Of a DNA stretch of 45,052 nucleotides, positions 7,916 to 18,182 are shown piece by piece. Position numbers and translations under genes: made by a program. Where the stretch lies: contig JAPLDE010000088.1 in NCBI GenBank assembly GCA_026391855.1, forward strand, positions 1-45,052, written 5' to 3'. The DNA comes from Bacteroidota bacterium. Lineage in GTDB: Bacteria > Bacteroidota > Bacteroidia > Bacteroidales > CAIXZF01. The notes under the pieces are model-generated. The model worked only from the letters and a program-made list of their open reading frames with translations. It searched no databases and was not told the DNA's origin. Each line of letters begins with the position of its first letter. Within the stretch, counting starts at the first letter, position 1.

Positions 7916-10789
7916 ATGAGAAAGCTTACTCTTTTAAGCAGTCTGACTCTGGCTATTATGTTTATGGCCTCTGTTGTATTGGGCCAGAATCAGGCCCGCA
8001 ACAATCATTCCTGGGGGAATGCAGCGATGGAAACTGCCCATTCTGATGCTTTATCTGCCGGGTTAGCGCCGGCCGGGAGCCCTGTTGTTTACACACCGTT
8101 AAAACCGGGCGCCAAACTTCCTACCGATGTGGCTTATGCTTACAACGCCTATGCCGGAACAGGCACAACGGCTGTCGGACCTTTCCATTTCGTGTTGAAT
8201 AACATTTCAGTTCCCACTTCCATCGCGACATGGACGGGAACAGATTTCATCGATGGCGGAACCTGGAAAGACGGTGTCTGGTATGGTACCGTTTACAATT
8301 CTACAGGAGGTTCTACTTTTATCAGTATTAATACCACCACTGGTGCCAGAACGGTAATCGGCAATATGGCCGGAATCATTTTTACCGATATTGCCTATGA
8401 CTGGACCTCTGAAGTCATGTATGGAACCGGTATTGTTTCTTCACAGACAAAACTCTATACGATAAACATTGCCACAGGTACACCGACTTTGGTTGGTACC
8501 ATCGGTACGTTTACCGGGATATGTCTTGCCTGCGATGAAAATGGTGTTTTATATACTGTTAATGTCGGTGGTAACACTCTTTACTCTATTAACAAGTTGA
8601 CAGGCGCCGGAACGCTCATTGGTCCTATTGGTTTCAATGCAGCCTATGCCCAAACCATGGAGTTTGATAATTCGGATAATACCCTCTACTTTGCTGCCTA
8701 TGATACAACAGCAGGAGGTCAGTTCAGAACTGTTGACAGGACTACAGGTGCTACTACCCTGCTGGGTTCCTGGCCAGGCGGAATGGAAGTTACCGGTTTA
8801 GCCATCCAGAACGGACCTTTAACCGTACTGGATCATGATGTAAAAATTCAGGCCCTCGTTTCCCCGGTTACCGGACCCTTCCTTACAGCAACCACACCAG
8901 TTACCGTGACAATTAAAAATGTCGGTGCCAATCCTGAGTCCAACTTCCCTATCTCTTATGTGCTCAACGGAGGAGCTCCTGTAACGGAAAATTTTACAGC
9001 AACTTTAGCTTCCAATGCTGCAGCCAACTTTACTTTTACCCAAACGGTTGATATGTCAACCCCCGGTACCACTTATGATCTGACAGTCTATACCGGACTC
9101 ACCGGCGACCAGAATACTGCCAATGATACCATCATCATGGCCATTCAGAATACGTTCGGTATTTATTGCCCGGCCAGTACCGATACCTGCGATGAATACA
9201 TCAGCAACGTTACCCTGCTGACCCTGAATAATACCAGTACCTGTACAGCAGGCGGATATGCTGACTATTCCGCCACAACCGTAGCCATGACCGTTGGCCA
9301 GACTGCCACCATCACCGTTACCAATGGCAATCCCTATTCAGGTGACTACCTGGCTATATGGATCGACTGGAATGGTGACTTTAATTTCCTGGATGATGAA
9401 CCGGTTATCGTAACCGGCGGACCAACTACTTTCACAGCTACTGTTGCCGTACCCGGTTATGCTTTCATCGGTGATGTCAGGATGAGGTTAAGGCTGGATT
9501 ATTCTGCCGTTCTCAGTCCCTGCGGAAATACCCAATATGGTGAAGTAGAAGACTATACCATATCGATCAGCGGAACCCAGGTAATGGATGATATCGGGGT
9601 GGTTGCCCTGGTTAGTCCGGTTTCCGGAGTAGCGCTGCCAGCCAATGCTCCCGTAAAGGTGAAAGTGAAAAACTATGGGGTCAATCCTCAATCCAATATC
9701 TCTGTAACCTATATCTTCAATAACGGAACCCCTGTTACCGAGACCATTGCCGGTCCGTTAACATCCGGTGTTTCTGTTGTTCACACCTTTGCCGGTACAG
9801 TAAATGTTTCCGCTCTGGGACCTTATACTTTCTCCGTTTATACCACCCTGGCAGCCGATCAGAATAATGCCAACGATACTTTAAATACAGTGGTAGAATG
9901 CTTTCCTTCAGGTGCCGTCATTTATGACAATGGTACGATGGTTAACAGCCCGGGTACAGGTGCAGGCGGAGCAGATGAAAGCATACTGCAGGGCAGCCTC
10001 GGAATGACTTCCTATGGTGCCGGTCATGCACTCTCAAGCGGTTACAGGGTAGCCGACGATTTCACCATTCCCGGCTGGACAACCTGGAACATTACCGGTG
10101 TATCTTTCTATGCCTACCAGACTGGTTCCGGCACTACTACTTCCATTAACCATGTGAACTTCAGGATATGGAATGGTTTGCCAGGTACAGGCACACTGGT
10201 TTATGGCGACAATACAACCAACAAGCTGACCAGCTCTGTTTTCTCGAGTATTTACAGGATACAGGAAGGAGCCACCGGCAACACCGATCGCCCTGTCATG
10301 AAAGATGACTGCAACTTCTCAACCCTGACCCTTGGTCCCGGTACTTACTGGATCGACTGGCAGACAGGCGGAACAGGCGCTTCCGGCCCCTGGGTTCCGC
10401 CCATCACCATCAATGGCCAAACCACTACAGGAAATGCAAAACAATATAATGGTACAGCCTGGGCTGCCCTCACCGATGGCGGATCACTGACAAATCAGGG
10501 ATTACCCTTCAAATTCTACGGTTCTATCATCGTTGGAGTTGATAATCATAAGACTGACAGCCATATCAATATATTCCCGAATCCGGCAACAGACGTGATC
10601 AACGTTTCTTCAAGTTATTACGAGATCAAAAAAGTTACCGTATATACTTATGTAGGTCAAAAAGTATACGAAAACCAGGTTGGTGATAAGACAACTGAGA
10701 TCAACACCTCAGGCTTCCGGACCGGACTGTATTTCGTTGTCGTTGAAACCGAAAACGGCACAAGCACTCAAAAAGTTACTGTTGAGTAA
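7916..10789 (+). CDS. Large secreted CARDB/GEVED protein with T9SS type A sorting domain
   Basis: A 957-residue exported protein. A signal peptide (MRKLTLLSSLTLAIMFMASV, cleavage after 'LGQ') leads into a region with propeller-like repeats ('YDWTSEVMYGTGIV', 'YTVNVGGNTLYSINKLTGAG', 'FDNSDNTLYFAAYDTTAGG'; about residues 60-300). Two CARDB-like modules follow, each opening with 'ALVSPV(T/S)G', on either side of a GEVED domain ('LAIWIDWNGDFNFLDDEPV', 'YGEVEDYTISI'). A further beta-domain, about residues 660-870, precedes the type A sorting domain ('NIFPNPATDVINVSS', 'GLYFVVVETENGTSTQKV'). It is probably a cell-surface or released adhesin or matrix protein; the target is unknown. The CARDB modules resemble those in the protein at 29784-31703. 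Confidence 0.88.
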   Translation: MRKLTLLSSLTLAIMFMASVVLGQNQARNNHSWGNAAMETAHSDALSAGLAPAGSPVVYTPLKPGAKLPTDVAYAYNAYAGTGTTAVGPFHFVLNNISVPTSIATWTGTDFIDGGTWKDGVWYGTVYNSTGGSTFISINTTTGARTVIGNMAGIIFTDIAYDWTSEVMYGTGIVSSQTKLYTINIATGTPTLVGTIGTFTGICLACDENGVLYTVNVGGNTLYSINKLTGAGTLIGPIGFNAAYAQTMEFDNSDNTLYFAAYDTTAGGQFRTVDRTTGATTLLGSWPGGMEVTGLAIQNGPLTVLDHDVKIQALVSPVTGPFLTATTPVTVTIKNVGANPESNFPISYVLNGGAPVTENFTATLASNAAANFTFTQTVDMSTPGTTYDLTVYTGLTGDQNTANDTIIMAIQNTFGIYCPASTDTCDEYISNVTLLTLNNTSTCTAGGYADYSATTVAMTVGQTATITVTNGNPYSGDYLAIWIDWNGDFNFLDDEPVIVTGGPTTFTATVAVPGYAFIGDVRMRLRLDYSAVLSPCGNTQYGEVEDYTISISGTQVMDDIGVVALVSPVSGVALPANAPVKVKVKNYGVNPQSNISVTYIFNNGTPVTETIAGPLTSGVSVVHTFAGTVNVSALGPYTFSVYTTLAADQNNANDTLNTVVECFPSGAVIYDNGTMVNSPGTGAGGADESILQGSLGMTSYGAGHALSSGYRVADDFTIPGWTTWNITGVSFYAYQTGSGTTTSINHVNFRIWNGLPGTGTLVYGDNTTNKLTSSVFSSIYRIQEGATGNTDRPVMKDDCNFSTLTLGPGTYWIDWQTGGTGASGPWVPPITINGQTTTGNAKQYNGTAWAALTDGGSLTNQGLPFKFYGSIIVGVDNHKTDSHINIFPNPATDVINVSSSYYEIKKVTVYTYVGQKVYENQVGDKTTEINTSGFRTGLYFVVVETENGTSTQKVTVE

Positions 10790-10807
10790 TCAACCGTCTT
10801 ACTTCTT

Positions 10808-10841
10808 AAAAAGGGCATCTTCCGCGGAAGATGCCCTTTTT
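10808..10841 (+). terminator. Intrinsic terminator (34-bp perfect palindrome)
   Basis: AAAAAGGGCATCTTCCG is followed immediately by its exact reverse complement, ending in TTTTT and then more T-rich sequence. It lies 18 bases after the stop of the CARDB/GEVED protein and before the ABC-F promoter. Because the arms carry A- and T-runs on either side, it could work in both directions. Confidence 0.88.
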
Positions 10842-10877
10842 CTTTTTCCTCCGGCCCCGGCGGCTCCTTAAATTCTT

Positions 10878-10885
10878 TACTTTTG
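10878..10885 (+). promoter_or_regulatory. -7 box TACTTTTG of the ABC-F gene
   Basis: A perfect TAnnTTTG match, 19 bases before the ATG. Together with the terminator just upstream it makes the ABC-F gene an independent transcription unit. Confidence 0.6.
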
Positions 10886-10904
10886 CACCCTCTTTTCAGC
10901 AGCT

Positions 10905-12872
10905 ATGGTCGGAGTTAATAATGTTACGGTACAGTTCTCAGGCGTTCCCCTTTTTGATAATGTCAGTTTCATTATCAACCCCAGGGACCGTATCGGACTG
11001 GTGGGTAAGAACGGGGCAGGAAAGACGACCCTGCTCAGGGTACTCTTTGGCCTCTTTGAACCTGAAACAGGGAATGTGAGTCGACCCAACGGACTTACCA
11101 CCGGTTTTTTAGAGCAGGAAATGAAACTAACCGGCTCCGGGACAGTGCTGGAACAGGCATTGACCGCCTTCAAAGAAGCCCAGGAACTGGAGAAGAAGAT
11201 CCATTCGCTTACTGAATCCATTTCGGAACGGACGGATTTTCATTCAACAGAATATATGAAACTGATCTCGGGCCTGAATGAAGCCAATGAGCGTTTCCTG
11301 ATCATTGGCGGACATACCCGGCAGGCCGATACTGAAAAGGTTCTCACCGGCCTTGGTTTTGAACCGGAGGAACTGAACAGACCCCTGAGAGAGTTTAGCG
11401 GGGGGTGGCAGATGCGGGTGGAACTGGCCAAGATCCTGCTTCAGAAACCGGATCTGCTGCTACTGGACGAACCCACCAACCACCTCGACATCGAGTCAAT
11501 ACAGTGGATGGAAGAATTCCTGGAAGAATACCCGGGAGCCGTCATCCTGGTTTCCCATGACAGGGCATTCCTCGACAATGTTACCAAACGGACTATCGAA
11601 ATCAGCCTGGGTAAGATCTTTGACTATAAACTCCCGTATTCGGATTATGCCATAAAACGGGAAGAAGAACTGGAACAACAGCAAGCGGCCTTTAACAACC
11701 AGCAGCGCCAGATCGCCCAGATCGAAAGGTTTATCGAGCGGTTCCGGTATAAGAGCACCAAAGCCAGGCAGGTTCAATCGCGGATGAAACTGCTTGACAA
11801 AATGGATAAAGTGGAGATAGAAGACCTCGACCGCACTGCCATCCATTTTCATTTTCCCCCGGCACCGCCTTCAGGGAAAATAGTGGCGGAAGCCTTACAC
11901 CTGGCTAAACACTATGGCCCAAAACTGGTTTTCAAAGGGGTTGATTTCCACATCACCCAGGGCGAATTTATCGCCTTTGTCGGGAAAAACGGTATGGGAA
12001 AAACCACCTTATCAAGGATCATTGTCGGAGAACTTGAATACGAAGGAAATATAAAACTGGGGCACAATGTGACCATCGGCTATTTCGCCCAGAACCAGGC
12101 CGAACTGCTGGACGGGGAAAAGACCGTGTTCCAGACGATTGACGATGTAGCTGTCGGAGATATCAGGCCTAAGATCAGGAACATACTCGGCAGCTTCCTG
12201 TTTGGCGGTGATACCATAGACAAGAAGGTAAAAGTGCTCTCAGGAGGAGAAAAATCAAGGCTGGCGCTGGCCAGGCTTCTGCTCACCCCGGCCAACCTGC
12301 TGGTGCTCGACGAACCGACCAACCACCTTGACATGCCTTCAAAAGACATCCTGAAGAATGCCCTGCTACAGTTCAAAGGAACCGTCATCATTGTTTCTCA
12401 CGACAGGGATTTTCTTCAAAGCCTTACAAATAAAGTATTTGAGTTCAGGAACCATACGGTTAAGCAGTATTTTGGGGATATCTATGACTTCCTTGAATCC
12501 CGTAAACTTCATTCCCTGGCCCAGCTGGAGAAAAAAAACAAGAAATTAACCGCTTCCGAACCCGACGACAGCCTGTCGGCCAATAAAGCGTTGTACCTGA
12601 AGAAGAAACAGCAGAATAAAGAACTGAAGAAGCTGTCGAACCAGATTGTGAAAGCGGAAGAGGAGATCTCTAAACTGGAGGGGGAGATCAACAAACTGGA
12701 TGACATCCTGGCTAACCCCGAAAAATACAAGGACGCGGTGGCCGATCCGGCCCTGTTCCAACTATACCAGTCCCTTCAGAACAAACTGCAAAAACAGATG
12801 GAAGAATGGGAATTTCTGCATCTGCAGTACGAAGAGGCTGAGAATAGTGAGGAAGATACTGTTGATCAATAA
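10905..12872 (+). CDS. ABC-F family ATP-binding cassette protein
   Basis: A 655-residue soluble protein with two ATPase domains and no membrane segments, the ABC-F plan of ribosome-associated translation factors (Uup/EttA/YheS relatives). Domain 1 has Walker A GKNGAGKT (residues 34-41), signature 'EFSGGWQMRVELAKIL' and Walker B 'LLLLDEPTNHLD' (near 187). An inter-domain linker rich in Gln and Glu with 'RFIERFRYKSTKARQVQSR' follows. Domain 2 has Walker A GKNGMGKT (about 359), LSGGEKSR (444) and 'LVLDEPTNHLD' (467). The last 110 residues are a charged coiled coil ('NKELKKLSNQIVKAEEEIS'), as in Uup/YheS. Members relieve stalled ribosomes or protect them from drugs; nothing here points to antibiotic resistance in particular. 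The 3' end overlaps the convergent prenyl synthase gene by 7 bases. Confidence 0.93.
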   Translation: MVGVNNVTVQFSGVPLFDNVSFIINPRDRIGLVGKNGAGKTTLLRVLFGLFEPETGNVSRPNGLTTGFLEQEMKLTGSGTVLEQALTAFKEAQELEKKIHSLTESISERTDFHSTEYMKLISGLNEANERFLIIGGHTRQADTEKVLTGLGFEPEELNRPLREFSGGWQMRVELAKILLQKPDLLLLDEPTNHLDIESIQWMEEFLEEYPGAVILVSHDRAFLDNVTKRTIEISLGKIFDYKLPYSDYAIKREEELEQQQAAFNNQQRQIAQIERFIERFRYKSTKARQVQSRMKLLDKMDKVEIEDLDRTAIHFHFPPAPPSGKIVAEALHLAKHYGPKLVFKGVDFHITQGEFIAFVGKNGMGKTTLSRIIVGELEYEGNIKLGHNVTIGYFAQNQAELLDGEKTVFQTIDDVAVGDIRPKIRNILGSFLFGGDTIDKKVKVLSGGEKSRLALARLLLTPANLLVLDEPTNHLDMPSKDILKNALLQFKGTVIIVSHDRDFLQSLTNKVFEFRNHTVKQYFGDIYDFLESRKLHSLAQLEKKNKKLTASEPDDSLSANKALYLKKKQQNKELKKLSNQIVKAEEEISKLEGEINKLDDILANPEKYKDAVADPALFQLYQSLQNKLQKQMEEWEFLHLQYEEAENSEEDTVDQ

Positions 12873-13840
12873 GTTCGCTGCATAAGTCCATCGCAATATT
12901 CCTTCAGTAAGTCTTTTTTCTGGTCCGGTAGCGACACTTTCTTCATAAACGTAAGCGCCCTGGAATAATACCGGTCAATCTCCTTCAATGCCAGCTCTTT
13001 AATCTGCAGATCATCGAAGATCCCTTTGATCAACCTGATCTTCTTTTCTTCCTCCATCCGGTTGTCGTTGTAACAGGAGACCAGAAGTGGTTTCTGCCTG
13101 TCCGGCGCTACTTCCAGGGCTTTAATGTATAAGAAGGTTTTCTTGTTGGCGGCAATATCCCCGCCTGTTTTCTTGCCAAAGGTTTTCTCATCCCCGAAAG
13201 TATCCAGCAGGTCATCCTGGATTTGAAAAGCCATACCCAGGTTTTCACCAAAAGAATATAGGTAATCGGCATCTATCTTGCCGGCACCACCGGTAAGACT
13301 GCCCACTTTTAAGGCACATCCCAGCAATACCGCTGTTTTCAGCCTGATCATGTCCAAGTATTCCCCAATGGTCACATCCTTCATCGTCTCAAAGTTCATA
13401 TCCAGTTGCTGACCTTCGCAAACCTCGCGGGCTGTTGTAGTAAAAACATTCAGGACATCCGGTAAAAGCCGGGAATCAACTTTTGCAACGTACTCATAAC
13501 CAAGGGCAAACATGGTATCCCCTGATAAGATGGCCGTATTCACATCCCATTTCTTATACACGGTTTTCTTACCTCTCCGTATCGGGGCGTTGTCCATGAT
13601 ATCATCATGCACAAGGGTGAAATTGTGGAATATCTCGATGCCAACCGCCGGGTATAAGGCTTTGTTAATATCCTCGCCAAACATATCACAGGCCATCAGT
13701 GTCAGTACAGGCCTGATACGTTTACCACCCATGAAAAGGCTGTACACGATAGGATCATATAATTCGGGAGGAAAACCCGGTAGTTGCAGACCCTGAAAAA
13801 CCTGTCGAATCCTTTCCTGTAGAAATGGTAATGTATGCAT
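12866..13840 (-). CDS. Polyprenyl diphosphate synthase (FPP/GGPP synthase family)
   Basis: Condenses isopentenyl diphosphate with allylic diphosphates to make C15-C20 or longer prenyl chains for quinones, carotenoids or undecaprenyl precursors. The 324-residue protein has the first Asp-rich motif DDIMD (residues 79-83), the flanking 'GGKRIRPVL' and 'IRRGKKTVY' substrate segments, and the second motif 'FQIQDDLLDTFGDEKTFGK'. The first motif lacks the two-residue insertion (DDxxxxD) usual in bacterial FPP synthases, and Phe74 is the fifth residue before it, a pattern that favours a GGPP-type product; this is an inference. It is the last gene of a minus-strand array, starting 15 bases after the epimerase stop and overlapping the ABC-F gene tail to tail. 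Confidence 0.9.
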   Translation of the reverse strand: MHTLPFLQERIRQVFQGLQLPGFPPELYDPIVYSLFMGGKRIRPVLTLMACDMFGEDINKALYPAVGIEIFHNFTLVHDDIMDNAPIRRGKKTVYKKWDVNTAILSGDTMFALGYEYVAKVDSRLLPDVLNVFTTTAREVCEGQQLDMNFETMKDVTIGEYLDMIRLKTAVLLGCALKVGSLTGGAGKIDADYLYSFGENLGMAFQIQDDLLDTFGDEKTFGKKTGGDIAANKKTFLYIKALEVAPDRQKPLLVSCYNDNRMEEEKKIRLIKGIFDDLQIKELALKEIDRYYSRALTFMKKVSLPDQKKDLLKEYCDGLMQRTY

Positions 13841-13855
13841 GCTGCTGAGTGCGAA

Positions 13856-14845
13856 TTACTGTCCGTTCGGGGTTGATTGATTAATAATAAAACCAGGGTG
13901 CCGGGTTATTCGCAAAATGCCTTCTTCAAGCGTAACCGGTTCATGGCTGAAAAGCAATTTCTTCAATCTGGTCGTATCGGGAAATCGCCTGAACATGTCT
14001 CCTTCCTTAAGAGGCGGAAGAAATACCAGTTCAGACCTGGACCCGGTGACCGCGATCACCTTCTCGGCCAGTTCAAGCATACTCACCTCAACATCACCTC
14101 CAATGTTTACAACATCATTGATAATCAGATCTTTGTAAAAAGCATTGGTGGTAGCTTCTATGTTGTCATCGATATAGAAAAAAGTCCTTGTCTGGGACCC
14201 ATCACCATAAATAGTCAGGGGCAGGTTGTTTAGTGCAAGTTGCAGAAACCTTGTCATTACAAAGCTCTTGTCCTGCCTGGGTCCGTATGTATTAAAAAAC
14301 CGGAAGATAGTGTATTCCAGGTCATATTCCTTATGATAGGACCGCAGAAAGGCCTCACCCGCATTTTTAACAACAGCATAAGGAATTTTCGAATTCAGGG
14401 GTGTCGTATATTCATTCTGTGGCAGGTTCACCGGTTCACCATATACCTCGGAGGAGGACGCAAAATAAACCCGCCTGACCCCGGAGTTCTTGCTAAGGGT
14501 TAGAATGTTCTCTATCCCATGAAGGTCCTGCAACACCCTGATAGGTTGTGCCTGCGTTCGCTGGACCCCTACCATGGCTGCATAATGGAATACATAATCA
14601 AAAGAAAAAGAATGCATTACCTCTGCAATGTCGGAATACTGGTTGACATCGCATTTAATGAACTTCCAGTTGGTTTTGGGCAGATTTGGTAATTTTTCGA
14701 GGGAACCGGTCGTCAGATTATCAACGATAACCACAAAATTCTCATTATCCCCTATCAGTTTCTCAGCCAGTGCACTGCCGATAAAGCCGGCACCACCGGT
14801 TATCAGTATCTTTCTCTTAAACCCGTTGTATTTTTTAAACTTCAT
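13856..14845 (-). CDS. NAD-dependent nucleotide-sugar epimerase/dehydratase (extended SDR)
   Basis: A 329-residue extended short-chain dehydrogenase/reductase. It has the NAD-binding GGAGFIGS loop near residue 17, 'VVIVDNLTTGS' (an Asp for the adenine ribose), 'FHYAAMVGVQRTQAQP', a Ser-rich 'FASSSEVYGEP' and the catalytic pair in 'YAVVKNAGEAF' (YxxxK). 'FNTYGPRQD' and 'NIGGDVEVSMLELAEKV' are typical of UDP-glucose 4-epimerase and UDP-glucuronate decarboxylase relatives. The exact substrate cannot be read from the sequence. It starts 6 bases after the RmlA stop, so the two likely act in one surface-polysaccharide sugar pathway. Confidence 0.87.
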   Translation of the reverse strand: MKFKKYNGFKRKILITGGAGFIGSALAEKLIGDNENFVVIVDNLTTGSLEKLPNLPKTNWKFIKCDVNQYSDIAEVMHSFSFDYVFHYAAMVGVQRTQAQPIRVLQDLHGIENILTLSKNSGVRRVYFASSSEVYGEPVNLPQNEYTTPLNSKIPYAVVKNAGEAFLRSYHKEYDLEYTIFRFFNTYGPRQDKSFVMTRFLQLALNNLPLTIYGDGSQTRTFFYIDDNIEATTNAFYKDLIINDVVNIGGDVEVSMLELAEKVIAVTGSRSELVFLPPLKEGDMFRRFPDTTRLKKLLFSHEPVTLEEGILRITRHPGFIINQSTPNGQ

Positions 14846-14851
14846 CAGCCT

Positions 14852-15712
14852 TTAATCCAGCATTTTAATTAAATATTCTCCGTAACCGCTCTTTCTCAGC
14901 GGTTCTGCAATTTCTCTAAGGGTATCAGCAGAAATATATCCCATTCGATAGGCTACCTCTTCGATACATCCAATTTTTAATCCCTGTCTGTCTTCAATTA
15001 CTTCAACAAACTGGGAAGCCTGAAGGAGTGAAGTAAAGGTCCCGGTATCGAGCCAGGCTGTTCCCCTGCTTAATATCCCCACTTTAAGCTTACCTTCTTC
15101 CAGGTAAACCCGGTTCACATCAGTTATCTCGTATTCACCCCTTTTACTGGGCTTTATGCTCTTTGCCACCGAAACCACCGAATTATCATAAAAATATAAA
15201 CCGGGGACCGCATAACTGGACTTTGGTTGTGCCGGCTTTTCCTCGATACTGATGGCCTTCATGTCTGTGTCAAACGCCACCACGCCATAGCGTTGGGGAT
15301 CATTCACATGGTAAGCAAAAACGACACCGCCCACGGGGTCATTGTTCGATTGAAGCAGGTCTTGCAACCCGCTGCCGTAAAAAATATTATCTCCCAATAT
15401 CAATGCAACCTTGTCGTTGCCGATAAATGACTCCCCGATCACAAAAGCCTGGGCCAGTCCGTTAGGGATCTTTTGTTCGGCATAATGAAAGGAACACCCG
15501 ATCTGGCTGCCGTCACCCAGTAACCGTTCAAAATTCGGCAGATCGAAGGGTGTACTGATGATCAGAATGTCACGGATGCCGGCCATCATCAGTACCGACA
15601 AGGGGTAATAGATCATGGGCTTGTCATAGATGGGCATCAGTTGTTTGCTGACTGCCAGTGTGAGGGGATGAAGACGGGTACCTGCCCCCCCAGCTAAAAT
15701 GATTCCTTTCAT
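14852..15712 (-). CDS. rfbA: Glucose-1-phosphate thymidylyltransferase (RmlA/RfbA)
   Basis: Makes dTDP-glucose from glucose-1-phosphate and dTTP, the first step toward dTDP-rhamnose and related deoxysugars. The 286-residue length is typical. Motifs are '[16 protein letters not shown]' at the N-terminus (nucleotide loop and signature Arg), '[18 protein letters not shown]', '[13 protein letters not shown]' (metal-binding Asp), '[20 protein letters not shown]' and '[11 protein letters not shown]'. The remaining rml genes (B, C, D) are not in the window; the following gene is a related SDR enzyme that may use this or another nucleotide sugar. Confidence 0.94.
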   Translation of the reverse strand: MKGIILAGGAGTRLHPLTLAVSKQLMPIYDKPMIYYPLSVLMMAGIRDILIISTPFDLPNFERLLGDGSQIGCSFHYAEQKIPNGLAQAFVIGESFIGNDKVALILGDNIFYGSGLQDLLQSNNDPVGGVVFAYHVNDPQRYGVVAFDTDMKAISIEEKPAQPKSSYAVPGLYFYDNSVVSVAKSIKPSKRGEYEITDVNRVYLEEGKLKVGILSRGTAWLDTGTFTSLLQASQFVEVIEDRQGLKIGCIEEVAYRMGYISADTLREIAEPLRKSGYGEYLIKMLD

Positions 15713-15731
15713 TATACTGTCTTATTTATTA

Positions 15732-18143
15732 TCATTTTCCAGGTTCTATTTCTTTCCGGGCTTCACTTTCAGTAATCGGTAATGCCCCGATCTCTCCTTC
15801 TTCTTCTTCCAGAATTTCCAGCAAAGGTTCTTTGAAATTCCGGGTGGTAATGATTTTATCTAAAGATAATAATAAAGATGGTAAAAGGAACAAGTTGGAA
15901 AGAACAGCCATCAACAGGGTGAATGAGATCAGGAACCCCATGGCCTGGGTCCCCCCGAATGAACTGAGGATAAACATGGCAAAACCCAGGAATAACACGG
16001 TTGATGAGTATATCATGCTGTACCCTGTTTCACGGAGAGCTGCCACCACTGACTCCTTTATGTTCCAGTTAGTGAGCTGAAGCTGAAGCCGGTATCGCGA
16101 AAGGTACTGAATGGCATTATCCACTGAAATCCCGAGGGCTATGCTGAAGATTAGAATGGTGGAGGGTTTGATTGTAATCGCCAGGTAGCCCATCAGTGCA
16201 GCTGTCAGCAACTGTGGTAAAAGGTTGGGAATCAATGAAATAACAACCATTTTAGCCGAATTCAGCAACAGTGAAAGTAATAAGGCAATGGTAATTATCG
16301 CCAGGATCAGCGAAGTTATCAAGTTGTTTACCAGATAGTTGGTTCCCTTTAAAAACACCACGCTTGTGCCTGTCATTACTACCCGGTACTTATTCGGAGG
16401 AAAAATTGAATCAATCTTTGGTTTGAGATCATTACTGATCCGCTGGATATCATTGGTCCCGATATTCGCCATCTGGACACTGATACGTGTAGTTTGTAAA
16501 TTACTGTCTACGAATGAGTTAAGTATAGTTTTTTTGTTAGACTTTCTGATAGGGACATAACTCAGGATGAAGTTTTTTTCCTGGCTGTTTGGTAACAGGT
16601 ACAAGCTGTCATTCCCGTTATAATAAGCTTGTTTGGCAAATTTTACTACTTCGGCAATAGACAATGGCTTCGAAAATTCAGGATAAGTAGCAAGGGTATC
16701 CTGAAGCTTTTGTATTTTTTCAATGGTGCTCAATTGGAGTACCCCTTTTTTCTTTTTGGTATCTATGGTAATTTCAAATGGTAATATCCCATTGAATTGC
16801 TTTTCGAAGAACATCAGGTCGACATACAGCGGATCTCTTTTAGGAACATCATCAACGACATTCCCGGAGGTTTTAAGCCTGGTCACCCCTACTATACCCA
16901 GTATAGCGACTACCACTGAAACGATATAGATCATTTTCCGGCGGTTTTGGACCAGGTAGACCACTTTTTCCAGGATTGCCAGCATAGACTTGTTTTCGAG
17001 ATGTTTGGTATGCCTGGTTTGGGGAGGGGCCAGGTAACTGAAAAAGATGGGTATCAGGAAAAGTGTCAGGATAAACACCACCATGATATTGAGGGAAGAA
17101 ACAATACCAAATTCGACAAGAAGCTTGTTCCTGGTTTCGATAAAAGAAGCAAAACCGGTGGCTGTAGCCAGGTTGGTCATCAGGGTAGCATACCCGACCC
17201 GCTGGACAATGCGTGAAAGGGCCTTAACCTTGTTCCCGTGTGAACGGTACTCGTAATGGTATTTATTTAGCAGGAAAATACAGTTTTCCACTACGATGAT
17301 GATCATCAGGGGTGGAATAATGCCGGTGAGCAAGGTGATCTTATACCCGAAAAGCGCCAGCGTTCCCATGGCCCAGATCAAAGCGATCACCACGATCAGC
17401 ATGGGGAACAATACCGCTTTGAACGACCGGAAGAAAAAGAACAGCACCAGGGAAGCAACGAACAGAGCCAGTAGGATAAATACTTTTAATTCGTGCTGAA
17501 CCTTCTTCGATAGCTGTGTCCGGATAAAAGGCAATCCCGAATAATGGACCTCCACCTGGTTTTTCTTGCCAAAGGCCTCCGCCTTTTCCCTGATCTCCTT
17601 TACAAGGGCGATTCTCCCCTTCGAATTCAGCTTTGCCTTGTTCAGGGTAACAGCCATCAGGGTAGCATTGGTCTCCTTATTGTATATGAGTCCCTTGTAA
17701 AAAGGCAGGCTGTAGATCTTTCGCTTCAGGCTGTCCAGTTCTGTCTGGCTGGCAGGCTTCTTTCCCACAACAGGCTTAAAATCAAATTTGTGTGTACTGT
17801 CATTCCTTACTAACTGGTATAAGCGGGTTAACGAAACCACCTCTTCTATGCCGTCGACCTGCTTGAGATCGACCGAAAGATCATACCAATCATTAAAAAA
17901 TCCCAGCTCAAACAAACGGGGATCTTTAACCCCTATAAAAAGTACGCTTCCGTCCTCCCCGAACTTCTTCTTGAACTGCTCATATTTGATACTGGTAGAA
18001 TCGGTATCGGGAAGTATCTTCCCCATTTCATAGGACAATTCAACTTTACTGGCCATATAAGCCATAAAGACGGTGACAAGCCCGATAAAAACAAGTATTC
18101 CTAACCTGTTACGTAAAATAAACCTGACAAGAATGGTCCACAT
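15732..18143 (-). CDS. RND/MMPL-family exporter
   Basis: An 803-residue inner-membrane protein with the duplicated RND plan: one N-terminal helix ('LGILVFIGLVTVFMAYMAS'), a periplasmic domain, five clustered helices (about 215-375, including 'FMLIVVIALIWAMGTL'-like segments), then a second copy (helix near 410, periplasmic domain, helix cluster about 615-770 with 'ALGISVDNAIQYLSRYRLQ'). Family members use the proton gradient to export lipids, hopanoids or hydrophobic compounds; Bacteroidota homologues are mostly uncharacterised. Its substrate is unknown. It sits between ccmE and rfbA at short distances (39 and 19 bases), so it is in the same long array, though no partner membrane-fusion protein is present. 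Confidence 0.85.
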   Translation of the reverse strand: MWTILVRFILRNRLGILVFIGLVTVFMAYMASKVELSYEMGKILPDTDSTSIKYEQFKKKFGEDGSVLFIGVKDPRLFELGFFNDWYDLSVDLKQVDGIEEVVSLTRLYQLVRNDSTHKFDFKPVVGKKPASQTELDSLKRKIYSLPFYKGLIYNKETNATLMAVTLNKAKLNSKGRIALVKEIREKAEAFGKKNQVEVHYSGLPFIRTQLSKKVQHELKVFILLALFVASLVLFFFFRSFKAVLFPMLIVVIALIWAMGTLALFGYKITLLTGIIPPLMIIIVVENCIFLLNKYHYEYRSHGNKVKALSRIVQRVGYATLMTNLATATGFASFIETRNKLLVEFGIVSSLNIMVVFILTLFLIPIFFSYLAPPQTRHTKHLENKSMLAILEKVVYLVQNRRKMIYIVSVVVAILGIVGVTRLKTSGNVVDDVPKRDPLYVDLMFFEKQFNGILPFEITIDTKKKKGVLQLSTIEKIQKLQDTLATYPEFSKPLSIAEVVKFAKQAYYNGNDSLYLLPNSQEKNFILSYVPIRKSNKKTILNSFVDSNLQTTRISVQMANIGTNDIQRISNDLKPKIDSIFPPNKYRVVMTGTSVVFLKGTNYLVNNLITSLILAIITIALLLSLLLNSAKMVVISLIPNLLPQLLTAALMGYLAITIKPSTILIFSIALGISVDNAIQYLSRYRLQLQLTNWNIKESVVAALRETGYSMIYSSTVLFLGFAMFILSSFGGTQAMGFLISFTLLMAVLSNLFLLPSLLLSLDKIITTRNFKEPLLEILEEEEGEIGALPITESEARKEIEPGK

Positions 18144-18182
18144 GACAATTGCTTTTCAGCTACAAAGCTGGTAGGTAATGGG